NCBI RefSeq assembly: GCF_041276405.1
Contig: NZ_JBGGGT010000002.1
Coordinates: 3,387,001-3,451,000 of the forward strand
Reading direction: 5' to 3'
DNA from: Microvirga sp. TS319
GTDB lineage: Bacteria; Pseudomonadota; Alphaproteobacteria; Rhizobiales; Beijerinckiaceae
DNA: 64,000 nt
Part shown: positions 46,076 through 54,027 of the stretch, piece by piece
How positions within the stretch are numbered: the first letter of the stretch is position 1
How the letters are laid out: each line of letters opens with the position of its first letter
Made by a program: the position numbers and the translations under genes
The notes under the pieces: generated by a model
Databases searched by the model: none
What the model was told of the DNA's origin: nothing
The model's input: only the letters and a program-made list of their open reading frames with translations

Positions 46076-47263
46076 TCAGACGCCTGCATACATCCGCCCC
46101 GGATTGAGAATCCCCGCCGGATCGAAGGAGGCCTTGATGCCTTTCGTGAGCGTCATCACAGTCTCGTTCTGCGGCTCGAACACATCGACGGCCGAGCGCG
46201 TCTCGGCCGGGGCGCGCACGAGAGTCGCATGGCCGCCGAGAGCGCGCGTCGCCTCCCGCAGGACAAAAGCGCCCGCATCGTCGTTGACGGGCGTCGAGAT
46301 CCAGATGAGGCCGCCGCCCCAATCGTAGAACCATTGCGCATCCATCGACTGCGCGATGCGCTTCGTGAATTCAGGCCCCTTCGCGGGCGCCGTCGAGACA
46401 CGCCAGATCGCGCGGTCCGCGCCATCGGTCAGCACGGTGGCGTCGCGCAGGGACTGCCAGACGGCCTCGGCCCCCCGGCCCTCCAGGATGTCCGTGGAGC
46501 CGCCGAAGCGCTTGAGCAGACGGCGCAGCTCGCCGAGGCGGTAATCGACCGAGACGGAAAAGCCCTCGAGCCGGATCAGCGTGCCCGCCCCCTGCCTGTC
46601 GCGGGCCGGGATATGCGCCGCGCCCGTCACGTCGAAGGGCGATCCGAGCGCCGCCGAGAGCGCCTCCACGGCCTGCGCGTCCTTGAGGCCGCGCAGCACC
46701 AGCGTCGCCATGCGCTCCTGTTTGGGGAGCACCTTGAAGGTCACCTCCGTGAGAAAGCCCAGCGTGCCCCAGGAGCCGGCCATGAGCTTGACGAGATCGA
46801 GGCCGGTGACGTTCTTCATCACGCGGCCGCCCGATTTCACCACCTCGCCGCGCCCGTTGACGAAGCGCACGCCGATGAGGCTGTCGCGGGCCGCTCCCGC
46901 CATGATGCGGCGCGGGCCCGAGATGTTCATGGCTGCGACCGCGCCGATGGTGGGCTCCGCCTTCGTGCCGAGCAGAGGACGGTAATCCATCGGCTCGAAG
47001 GGCAGCTCCTGTCCCTTTTCGGCCAGCATTCGCGTCACCTCGGAGACGGGCGTGCCGCTCTTCGCGGAGATGACCATTTCGGCGGGCTCATAGAGCGTGA
47101 TGCCGGTCATCGCACCCGACGAGATCGAAGAATCCGTCTGATTGGGACGGCCCATCTCGGCTTTCGTGCTCTGGCCGGAGAGGCTGAGCAGAATGCCCTT
47201 TTCGGAAGCGCCTCGGATGATCGCGGAGGCGTCCTGCTCGTCACGGGGGAGATGGGTGGTCAC
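46076..47263 (-). CDS. glcE: Glycolate oxidase FAD-binding subunit
   Basis: GlcE is the second flavoprotein of the glycolate oxidase complex. The 395 residues hold a PCMH-type FAD-binding fold: [20 protein letters not shown], the flavin loop [20 protein letters not shown] and [20 protein letters not shown]. The C-terminus ends [13 protein letters not shown], typical of the FAD-oxidase C family. The GTG at 47263 overlaps the glcD stop as GTGA, indicating coupling. DUF2585 follows after one base. Confidence 0.95.
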   Translation of the reverse strand: MTTHLPRDEQDASAIIRGASEKGILLSLSGQSTKAEMGRPNQTDSSISSGAMTGITLYEPAEMVISAKSGTPVSEVTRMLAEKGQELPFEPMDYRPLLGTKAEPTIGAVAAMNISGPRRIMAGAARDSLIGVRFVNGRGEVVKSGGRVMKNVTGLDLVKLMAGSWGTLGFLTEVTFKVLPKQERMATLVLRGLKDAQAVEALSAALGSPFDVTGAAHIPARDRQGAGTLIRLEGFSVSVDYRLGELRRLLKRFGGSTDILEGRGAEAVWQSLRDATVLTDGADRAIWRVSTAPAKGPEFTKRIAQSMDAQWFYDWGGGLIWISTPVNDDAGAFVLREATRALGGHATLVRAPAETRSAVDVFEPQNETVMTLTKGIKASFDPAGILNPGRMYAGV

Positions 47264-48693
47264 GCAGCGAGCCTTCCTTCCAGAGGAAACACTTTGGCGG
47301 GATTGAGCAGCCAGCGCGGATCGAACACGCCGCGCACGCGCATCTGCTGGGCGAGATCGATCTCGTTGAACTGGCAGGTCATGAGGTCGCGCTTCTCGAT
47401 GCCGACGCCGTGCTCGCCGGTGAGGCAGCCGCCGACTTCGACGCAGAGCCTGAGAATGTCCTCGCCCGCCTTCTCGGCCTTTTCCATCTCGCCCGGCACA
47501 TTCGTGTTGAACATGACGAGCGGATGCAGATTGCCGTCGCCCGCGTGGAACACGTTGGCGACGCCGAGGCCGTAGGATTTGGCGATTTCGTCGATGCGCC
47601 GGAGCACATAGGGCAGCTGGCCCGTGGGGATCGTGCCGTCCATGCAGATGTAATCGGCCACGCGGCCCGTCGCCCCGAAGGCCGACTTGCGGCCCTTCCA
47701 GATCGCGGCGCTTTCGGCCTCCGATTGCGAGACCTTGATGGTCTTCGGCCTGAAGGGTTCCGCGATCGCGACGATGCGCCGGAGCATGTCGTCGATCTCC
47801 TGATCGGAGCCCTCGACCTCCACGATGAGCATGGCCTCCACGTCGAGCGGATAGCCCGCGTGAGCGAAGGCCTCGCAGATCTGGATGGCGGGTTTGTCCA
47901 TGTATTCCAGCGCCACCGGAATGATGCCGGCGCCGATGATCGCGGCCACGCAGGCGCCAGCATCCTCCACCGACCCGAAGCCGAACAGCGCAGGACGCGC
48001 GCCCTCCGCGGCGCGAAGGATGCGCACGACGGCCTCGGTGACGACGCCGAGCTGCCCCTCCGAGCCGCAGATCAGGCCGAGCAGATCGTAGCCGGGGCTG
48101 TCGAGATGCTCGCCGCCGATCTCCACCACCGTGCCATCGAGCATCACCATGGTGACGCCGAGCAGGTTGTTGGTGGTCACACCGTATTTGAGGCAATGCG
48201 CCCCGCCGGAATTCATGGCGATGTTGCCGGCAATCGTGCAGGCCAGCTGACTCGACGGGTCGGGAGCGTAGAAGAATCCCTCGTAGGCGACGGCCTGGCT
48301 GATGCCGAGATTGGTGATGCCGGATTGCACCCTTGCCGTCCGGCCCTCGAAATCGACGTCGATCACGCGGTTCATCTTGGCGACACCGAGCACGATGGCG
48401 TCAGGTTGAGGGATCGCGCCGCCGCACAGCGAGGTTCCCGCCCCGCGCGGCACCACCTTCACGCCATGCTCGTGGCAGAAGCGCATGACGGCGGACACCT
48501 CCTCCGTCGAGGACGGCAGCACCACGGCGAGCGGCATCTGGCGATAGGCGGTCAGGCCGTCGGTCTCGAAGGCCCGGCGCTCGTCCTCCGACACGATGAG
48601 GGCCTCCGACGCGACAAGGCGCCCCAATCCCTCGATGATCTCCTTGCGACGAGCCAGAATCGCTTCGTCCGGCTTGGGAAATGCGATGGTCAT
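47260..48693 (-). CDS. glcD: Glycolate oxidase subunit GlcD (FAD-linked)
   Basis: GlcD is the catalytic flavoprotein that oxidises glycolate (and often D-lactate) to the 2-oxoacid. The 477 residues show the PCMH domain with VVPRGAGTSLCGGAIPQPDA, SGITNLGISQAVAYEGFFYA and AGNIAMNSGGAHCLKYGVTT. The catalytic end includes NVFHAGDGNLHPLVMF and GCLTGEHGVGIEKRD. It is the first gene of the leftward operon. The divergent cytochrome c-lutABC operon starts 136 bp away; no clear GlcC/LldR operator was seen in that gap. Confidence 0.96.
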   Translation of the reverse strand: MTIAFPKPDEAILARRKEIIEGLGRLVASEALIVSEDERRAFETDGLTAYRQMPLAVVLPSSTEEVSAVMRFCHEHGVKVVPRGAGTSLCGGAIPQPDAIVLGVAKMNRVIDVDFEGRTARVQSGITNLGISQAVAYEGFFYAPDPSSQLACTIAGNIAMNSGGAHCLKYGVTTNNLLGVTMVMLDGTVVEIGGEHLDSPGYDLLGLICGSEGQLGVVTEAVVRILRAAEGARPALFGFGSVEDAGACVAAIIGAGIIPVALEYMDKPAIQICEAFAHAGYPLDVEAMLIVEVEGSDQEIDDMLRRIVAIAEPFRPKTIKVSQSEAESAAIWKGRKSAFGATGRVADYICMDGTIPTGQLPYVLRRIDEIAKSYGLGVANVFHAGDGNLHPLVMFNTNVPGEMEKAEKAGEDILRLCVEVGGCLTGEHGVGIEKRDLMTCQFNEIDLAQQMRVRGVFDPRWLLNPAKVFPLEGRLAA

Positions 48694-48829
48694 GACACCC
48701 TCCTTGGCGTTGTCAGGCTGCTGTCACGGCATAGCTGCCCTTCTCCACAAGGTAGCTGGCCTTGAGGGATTTTTCCAATAATGTAGAGCTCCTCTAAGGT
48801 GGGACATCGGTCCAGAAAAGGAGTTTTTG

Positions 48830-49219
48830 ATGCGTTCCTTGGTTCTCTCAGCCGCCATCCTGCTCGCCGGCCTCGCTCAGGCCCAGGCGCAGGACGCCGC
48901 CGCCGGCGAAAAGGTTTTCGCCCAGTGCCGCGCCTGTCACCAGATCGGGCCGAACGCCAAGAACGCCGTCGGTCCCGAGCTGAACGGCGTCATCGGTCGG
49001 CACTCCGGATCGGTCGAAGGTTATAACTATTCGCCGGCCAACAAGAACTCGGGCCTGACCTGGGACGAGGCGACGTTCCGCGAATACATCCAGAATCCCA
49101 GGGCGAAGGTCCCCGGCACCAAGATGATCTATGCGGGTCTCAAGGACGAGCAGAAGATCAACGATCTCGTCGCCTATCTGAAGCAGTTCGACGCGCAGGG
49201 GCAAAAGGTCACGCAATGA
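48830..49219 (+). CDS. Class I cytochrome c, periplasmic
   Basis: This 129-residue protein has a signal peptide (MRSLVLSAAILLAGLAQAQA), heme site CRACH (Cys33, Cys36, His37) and the sixth ligand Met99 in GTKMIYAG. It is of the cytochrome c2/c550 type. AAAAGGAG lies before ATG 48830. Its TGA overlaps the ATG of lutA as ATGA, so it is translationally coupled to lactate utilisation genes. It is the obvious candidate to take up electrons from a dehydrogenase in the operon, although LutABC lacks export signals. Direct contact would need a membrane link. Confidence 0.93.
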   Translation: MRSLVLSAAILLAGLAQAQAQDAAAGEKVFAQCRACHQIGPNAKNAVGPELNGVIGRHSGSVEGYNYSPANKNSGLTWDEATFREYIQNPRAKVPGTKMIYAGLKDEQKINDLVAYLKQFDAQGQKVTQ

Positions 49220-50010
49220 GCGTCCTGCCCTCCAGCCGGTCCGGGAAACCCCGGGTCGGCCTTTTCGTGACCTGCCTCGTCGACCTGATGCGCCCCTCCG
49301 TGGGCTTTGCCGCCGTGAAGCTCCTGGAGGACGCGGGCTGCACCGTCGAAGTGCCCGCTCAGACCTGCTGCGGCCAACCCGCCTACAACTCGGGCGATCG
49401 GGGCACCACCCGGGACCTGGCCATGCGGATCATCGAGACCTTTCAGGCTTTCGACTACGTGGTCGCTCCCTCGGGATCCTGCGCCGGGATGATCCGGAAA
49501 CATTATCCCGAACTGTTCGAGGAAGACCCGAACTGGCGTACGAAGGCCAACGCGCTGGCGGCCAAGACCCATGAGCTGACGAGCTTTCTCGTGGACGTCC
49601 TCGGCGTCACGCAGGTCGACGCGTCCCATCATGGCGCCGTGACCTATCACGATTCCTGCTCCGGCCTTCGGGAACTCGGTGTGAAGACCCAGCCGCGCAT
49701 GCTCCTATCCAGCGTCAGGGGGCTGACCCTCGTCGAGATGGAAGACAGCGACGTGTGCTGCGGCTTCGGAGGCACCTTCGCGGTCAAATACAGCGACATC
49801 TCCGGCGCCATCGTCGACGCCAAGGCCAGGAACGTGGAAGAGACCCATGCGCCGACCCTGCTCGCAGGGGATCTCGGCTGCCTCATGAACATGGCGGGCA
49901 AGCTCAGCCGGGACGGCAAGCCGGTCCAGGTGCGGCACGTGGCCGAAGTCCTCGCCGGCATGACGGACGAACCGGCCATCGGCCTCGCCAAGGATGCGGC
50001 GCTCAAGTAA
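49216..50010 (+). CDS. lutA: Lactate utilisation protein A (CCG-domain Fe-S protein)
   Basis: LutA is one of three proteins needed for L-lactate oxidation in Bacillus subtilis and is also found in many proteobacteria. The 264 residues hold two CCG-type cysteine blocks: PAQTCCGQPAYNSGDR and SDVCCGFGGTFAVKYSDISG. Further metal-site Cys are in GLFVTCLVDLMRP and YHDSCSGLRELGV. It begins inside the cytochrome gene stop. No signal peptide, so cytoplasmic or membrane-bound through partners. Confidence 0.95.
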   Translation: MSVLPSSRSGKPRVGLFVTCLVDLMRPSVGFAAVKLLEDAGCTVEVPAQTCCGQPAYNSGDRGTTRDLAMRIIETFQAFDYVVAPSGSCAGMIRKHYPELFEEDPNWRTKANALAAKTHELTSFLVDVLGVTQVDASHHGAVTYHDSCSGLRELGVKTQPRMLLSSVRGLTLVEMEDSDVCCGFGGTFAVKYSDISGAIVDAKARNVEETHAPTLLAGDLGCLMNMAGKLSRDGKPVQVRHVAEVLAGMTDEPAIGLAKDAALK

Positions 50011-50018
50011 TATCAGCC

Positions 50019-51452
50019 ATGAACGTTCAAACCACGTCCCCCCAGTTCAAGCAGAACGCAGCCCGGGCGCTGCACGATGCCCAGCTCCAGAAAGCGCTGG
50101 GCAACGTGAAGCAGGGCTTCATCGACAAGCGCCAGGCCGCCGCCGACAAACTCCCCGAATTCGAGGCCCTGCGCGATTCCGCCCGCGACATCAAGAACCA
50201 CACGCTCGCGCATCTCGACCTTTATCTCGAGGCCTACGAGACGAAGGTGAAGTCGTCCGGCGGCCATGTGCATTTCGCCCGCAACGCGGACGAAGCGCGC
50301 GACATCATCTTGAGAATCTGCCGCGACGCGGGCGCGAAGACGGTCACCAAGGGCAAGTCGATGATCTCCGAGGAAATCGGGATCAATCACTACCTGGAAG
50401 CCAACGGCATCAGGCCCGTCGAGACCGATTTGGGCGAGTACATCATCCAGCTGCGCAACGAGCTGCCGAGCCACATCATCGCTCCTGCCGTGCACCTCAA
50501 CGCCACCCAGGTGGAGCAGGATTTCCGCCGCGTCCACACTCATCTCGACGCCGAGCGCGACCTCTCCGAGCCCGTGCAGCTGCTGACCGAAGCGCGCGCC
50601 GTGCTGCGCGAGCGCTTCCTTTCGGCGGATGTCGGGATCACGGGAGCGAACTTCCTGGTGGCGGAGACCGGCACGTCGATCATCGTCACCAACGAAGGAA
50701 ACGGCGATCTCACGCAGATCCTGCCGAAGACGCATGTCGTTCTCGCGTCCATCGAGAAACTGGTGCCGACGCTGGAAGACGCGAGCCAGCTGCTGCGCGT
50801 TCTCGCACGCTCGGCCACGGGCCAGGAGATGTCTGTCTACACCACGTTCTCGACGGGCCCTCGCCGCCCCGGCGATGCGGACGGCCCCGAGAACTATCAC
50901 GTGGTGCTCATCGACAACGGGCGCTCTTCCATGCTCGGCACGAGCTTCGAGGAGATGCTGCGCTGCATCCGCTGCGGCGCCTGCATGAACCATTGCCCGG
51001 TCTATCATGCGGTCGGCGGGCATGCCTATGGCTGGGTTTATCCCGGTCCCATGGGCGCGGTCCTCACCCCGTCGCTCATCGGGGTCGACAAGGCGGGCCA
51101 CCTGCCCAACGCCTCCACCTTCTGCGGACGCTGCGAGAGCGTGTGCCCCGTGCGCATTCCGCTGCCCAAGCTCATGCGCCACTGGCGCGAGCGGGAATTC
51201 GAGCGGCATCTTTCGCCCGCCTCCGTGCGCTCGGGCCTGAGCCTCTGGGGCTTCTTCGCGAGGCGCCCCGCCCTCTACCGCCTCGCGACGCGCGCCGCCA
51301 TGGCGATGCTCGGCCTCGCGGGACGCCAGCGCGGCCGCTTCTCCTGGCTCCCGCTCGCGAAGGGCTGGACGAAGTACCGTGATTTCCCGGCGCCCCAGGG
51401 CGAGACGTTCCAGGCGCGCTGGAAGCGTGAGCGCAAAGGACGAACCGCATGA
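50019..51452 (+). CDS. lutB: Lactate utilisation protein B (Fe-S, LUD domain)
   Basis: LutB carries a LUD domain and two 4Fe-4S motifs. The 477 residues begin NVQTTSPQFKQNAARALHDA; the LUD core includes TKGKSMISEEIGINHYLEAN, and the clusters are CIRCGACMNHCP and CGRCESVCPV. A basic, Trp-rich C-terminus follows (WREREFERHL, then WKRERKGRTA). Start ATG 50019 lies 8 bp after lutA. Its stop overlaps lutC as ATGA. A Glu/His or CIRC site would support transfer of electrons from lactate. Confidence 0.96.
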   Translation: MNVQTTSPQFKQNAARALHDAQLQKALGNVKQGFIDKRQAAADKLPEFEALRDSARDIKNHTLAHLDLYLEAYETKVKSSGGHVHFARNADEARDIILRICRDAGAKTVTKGKSMISEEIGINHYLEANGIRPVETDLGEYIIQLRNELPSHIIAPAVHLNATQVEQDFRRVHTHLDAERDLSEPVQLLTEARAVLRERFLSADVGITGANFLVAETGTSIIVTNEGNGDLTQILPKTHVVLASIEKLVPTLEDASQLLRVLARSATGQEMSVYTTFSTGPRRPGDADGPENYHVVLIDNGRSSMLGTSFEEMLRCIRCGACMNHCPVYHAVGGHAYGWVYPGPMGAVLTPSLIGVDKAGHLPNASTFCGRCESVCPVRIPLPKLMRHWREREFERHLSPASVRSGLSLWGFFARRPALYRLATRAAMAMLGLAGRQRGRFSWLPLAKGWTKYRDFPAPQGETFQARWKRERKGRTA

Positions 51453-52120
51453 GCGCCCGTGACGAGATTTTCGCCGGTATCCGCCGCTCCCTGGGCGTGA
51501 ACGGCAACGAGACGATCCGCAGGCAGATCGTCCAGGATCGGCTGGAACGGTCGCCGAAGGGCGTGATTCCCGCCCGAGGGCAGGTCTCCGGCGAGGAGCG
51601 CATCGCGCTGTTCAAGACGATGGCCGAGGCCTCCCTCGCCACCGTGACGGAAGTCGCCTCTCCCGCGGAGGTGCCGCAATCCATCGCGCTGTTTCTGCGC
51701 GGTCACAATCTCCCGGCGACCCTGCGCATGGGCGAGGATCCGCGCCTGAAGGCGATGCCCTGGGGGGACACGACGCTGGAGATCTCGCACGGCCCGAGCC
51801 AGGGCGGCGATCTCAACGCCGTCAGCCATGCCTTCGGCGGCGTGGCCGAAACCGGGACGCTCGCCCTCATCTCGGGGCCGGAGAACCCCTCCACGCTCAA
51901 TTTCCTGCCGGACAACCACATCGTCGTGGTCTCGGCCAGGGACATCGCGAGCGACTATGAATCCGTGTGGAACCGGGTGCGTTTCTCCTTCGGCAAGGGC
52001 GGCATGCCGCGAACGGTGAACTGGATCACCGGCCCGTCCCGCTCCGGCGACATCGAGCAGACCTTGCTGCTCGGCGCCCACGGTCCCCGTCGGGTGCATG
52101 TGGTGGTGGTGCGGGAATAA
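51449..52120 (+). CDS. lutC: Lactate utilisation protein C (LUD domain)
   Basis: This 223-residue protein contains a single LUD domain and no cysteine clusters. Core motifs include SHAFGGVAETGTLALISGPE, the FLPDNHIVVVSARDI strand and GPSRSGDIEQTLLLGAHGPR near the C-terminus. It is the third part of LutABC. Start ATG 51449 overlaps lutB. The unit cytochrome c-lutABC is complete here and ends before the glycolipid-binding-like gene. Confidence 0.95.
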   Translation: MSARDEIFAGIRRSLGVNGNETIRRQIVQDRLERSPKGVIPARGQVSGEERIALFKTMAEASLATVTEVASPAEVPQSIALFLRGHNLPATLRMGEDPRLKAMPWGDTTLEISHGPSQGGDLNAVSHAFGGVAETGTLALISGPENPSTLNFLPDNHIVVVSARDIASDYESVWNRVRFSFGKGGMPRTVNWITGPSRSGDIEQTLLLGAHGPRRVHVVVVRE

Positions 52121-52183
52121 AAAGGCGGACTCGCCAAGGCTGCGCGGGCGCGTATTCTTGTCCTGCGCAGCTTGGAGGCCGCC

Positions 52184-52768
52184 ATGTCGCCCCACCCCAT
52201 GTCGTCCCGCCCCCTGATCTTCCGTACGCTTCGCTGGTCCGCCTGGGACGGGAGCGACGCGGGCCTCGAACACACCGATATCCGCCCGGCCGATGGCGGT
52301 CTTACGATCTCCGGCGTCGTGACCGGCCGGGAGGACGGCACGACATTCGCCCTGCACTACCGGCTGAGGGTGGATTCCGCCTGGCGGACCAAAACGGTCC
52401 ATCTCCAGACCACCTCCGGTCGCACCCTGGACCTGGAGAGCAACGGGCAAGGCAGCTGGACCGAGAACGGCAAGCCCCGGCCCGAGCTTCAGGGCTGCAT
52501 CGACGTCGACATCCAGGCCACGCCCCTGACCAACACCCTGCCGATCCGCCGGCTTGAATGGGCGGCCGGACAGAGCACCGAGATCTGCCTCTGCTATATC
52601 GCCGTTCCGGAACTGAGCGTGTCGGCCCGCACCCAGCGCTATACCGCCCTTAAGCCCGGCTCACTCTACCGCTTCGAGAGCCTGGAGAGCGGTTTCACCG
52701 CCGATCTGCCAGTCGATGAGGACGGATTCGTACGGGATTATCCTGGCTTGTTTCGGCGCCTGGACTGA
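52184..52768 (+). CDS. Putative glycolipid-binding domain protein (PF06475-like)
   Basis: This 194-residue beta-rich cytoplasmic protein begins with LRWSAWDGSDAGLEHTDIRP, then YRLRVDSAWRTKTVHLQ and GCIDVDIQATPLTNTLPIRR. It ends FTADLPVDEDGFVRDYPGLF. These blocks match the small family annotated as glycolipid-binding. The biochemical role is not firmly established. GGAGG sits four bases before ATG 52184; a TTG farther upstream is not needed. It lies 63 bp after lutC and may be read through from it, but no functional tie is visible. Confidence 0.86.
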   Translation: MSPHPMSSRPLIFRTLRWSAWDGSDAGLEHTDIRPADGGLTISGVVTGREDGTTFALHYRLRVDSAWRTKTVHLQTTSGRTLDLESNGQGSWTENGKPRPELQGCIDVDIQATPLTNTLPIRRLEWAAGQSTEICLCYIAVPELSVSARTQRYTALKPGSLYRFESLESGFTADLPVDEDGFVRDYPGLFRRLD

Positions 52769-52781
52769 CCGACTTTCGGCC

Positions 52782-52894
52782 AGCGCATCGTGCGAAACAG
52801 TAGCCCCGGTTTTTCGCGAGAACGATGCGCTCCTCTAAGAAAGGAGCATCGGATTCGATCCCAAAAGTGGATTCCACTTTTGGGTCCGATGCTC
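52782..52894. repeat. Interspersed repeat R1, copy J
   Basis: A complete R1 unit from agcgcatcgtgcgaaacag to tccgatgctcc, with aaaagtggattccactttt as second palindrome. It is flanked by CCAG and CAG. It lies between the glycolipid-binding-like gene and bfd. Confidence 0.9.
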
Positions 52895-52971
52895 CAGCGT
52901 GACAACTCGGCGCGCCCCTGAGCCCTGGCGTCCGGCCGAGATTTCGGCTAAGTGTTTGAAATCACAGATAG

Positions 52972-52988
52972 TTTTTAATAGTTCTAAA
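52972..52988. promoter_or_regulatory. Putative Irr box (ICE motif) upstream of bfd-bfr
   Basis: TTTTTAATAGTTCTAAA has the perfect half TTCTAAA and a weaker TTTTTAA half around a 3-bp centre, close to TTTAGAA-N3-TTCTAAA. It lies 12 bp before the bfd start. Irr represses iron-use genes when heme is scarce, so bacterioferritin should be kept off under iron limitation. Confidence 0.7.
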
Positions 52989-53000
52989 CTAGAAAAACAA

Positions 53001-53258
53001 ATGATCGTCTGCTCCTGCAACATTCTCTCCGACGGCGATGTGAAAGCCTGCATGAAGCCCGGGCCCGATTGCCCGCGTTCTCCTGCACAGGTCTATCGAT
53101 GCCTTGGCTGCAGCCCCAATTGCGGACGCTGCGCCCGAACGATCCGTGACATCATGGACAAGGCGCTCGCCGAGGCGGGAGCCGCTCCGATCGCCGCCTG
53201 CCAGCGGGGCTGCTGCCCTGCCGCGCCCGAAAAAGTGGCCGCCGAACCCCACCTTTGA
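53001..53258 (+). CDS. bfd: Bacterioferritin-associated ferredoxin
   Basis: Bfd supplies electrons to bacterioferritin to release stored iron. The 85 residues have the [2Fe-2S] ligands C4 and C6 in MIVCSC and C41/C44 in SPNCGRC; extra Cys at 34 and 37 are also present. A C-terminal extension of about 25 residues with QRGCC is longer than in classic Bfd. No strong ribosome-binding site is seen before the ATG (tagaaaaacaa). bfr follows after 81 bp. Confidence 0.93.
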   Translation: MIVCSCNILSDGDVKACMKPGPDCPRSPAQVYRCLGCSPNCGRCARTIRDIMDKALAEAGAAPIAACQRGCCPAAPEKVAAEPHL

Positions 53259-53300
53259 ACAATGAGAGTTTCACCCTAGTTCATAAATCATCTAAGAAGA

Positions 53301-53317
53301 GCCCGGCCCTGCCGGGC
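53301..53317 (+). promoter_or_regulatory. Hairpin in the bfd-bfr gap
   Basis: The arms gcccggc and gccgggc around cct are followed by gctgtttt. It could partly stop transcription between bfd and bfr or protect the bfr message. U-run quality is modest. Confidence 0.4.
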
Positions 53318-53339
53318 GCTGTTTTGATGAGAGGGTAGG

Positions 53340-53825
53340 ATGAAGGGTGATCCTAAGGTTATCGAGTATCTCAATCGCGGCCTGCGCAGCGAGCTGACGG
53401 CGGTCAATCAGTATTGGCTGCATTACCGGCTCCTGGACGACTGGGGCTACAAGGAACTCGCCAAGACCTGGCGCAAGGAATCCATCGAGGAGATGCACCA
53501 CGCGGATCGCTTCATCGAACGCATCATCTTCCTCGAAGGCTTCGCCAATCTTCAGGTGCTCGATCCGCTCCGCATCGGCCAGAACATCCAGGAAATTCTC
53601 GAATCCGACCTCGCGGCCGAGTACGACGCCCGCAATCTCTACGGGGAGGCGGCCGCCTATTGCGACAGCATCGGCGACCGGGTGTCCAAGAACCTCTTCG
53701 AAGAACTGATGGCCGACGAGGAAGGCCATATCGACTTCCTCGAGACCCAGCTCACCCTCGTCGAACAGGTCGGCGTCGAGCTCTACGCCCAGAAGCATAT
53801 CGGCGGCCTCAAGGACGACCACTGA
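53340..53825 (+). CDS. bfr: Bacterioferritin
   Basis: This 161-residue subunit forms a 24-mer iron storage shell. Ferroxidase ligands E18, E51 and H54 are in SELTAVNQY and EEMHHAD; Met52 for the heme is intact. The C-terminal dinuclear ligands EEGHIDFLE are present. GAGGGTAGG before ATG 53340 serves as ribosome-binding site. It shares an Irr-type region with bfd. A strong terminator follows. Confidence 0.97.
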   Translation: MKGDPKVIEYLNRGLRSELTAVNQYWLHYRLLDDWGYKELAKTWRKESIEEMHHADRFIERIIFLEGFANLQVLDPLRIGQNIQEILESDLAAEYDARNLYGEAAAYCDSIGDRVSKNLFEELMADEEGHIDFLETQLTLVEQVGVELYAQKHIGGLKDDH

Positions 53826-53866
53826 GACCAGCCTCGCAAGAACACCGGCCTCGCAAGACCATTGAC

Positions 53867-53906
53867 AAAGGGCGGTGACGTGCCGAGGCACGTCACCGCC
53901 CTTTTT
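53867..53906 (+). terminator. Rho-independent terminator after bfr
   Basis: Arms aaagggcggtgacgtgcc and ggcacgtcaccgccc, with a two-base loop, are followed by TTTTT. It is one of the longest perfect stems in the window. Confidence 0.95.
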
Positions 53907-53976
53907 CGCAGGGGCTGCGGACCGGCCTTGCGCATCGCGCGGCCTGCCGGGTCCGCACGATTCTCACTCCTGGAAC

Positions 53977-54027
53977 AGCGCATCGTTGGCTGCGAAAAAC
54001 CGGAGCCACTTTTGCGCACGATGCGCT
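53977..54027. repeat. Interspersed repeat R1, copy K (half unit)
   Basis: Only the gcgcatcg...cgatgcgc half is present: agcgcatcgttggctgcg to cacgatgcgct. It abuts the stop codon of the acetyltransferase gene on the minus strand. Confidence 0.8.

Noticed and set aside
48694..48829. GlcC/LldR-type operator in the glcD-cytochrome gap
   Set aside because: No palindrome like TGGT-N3-ACCA was found; the best candidate, aaggtagctggcctt, has poor symmetry.
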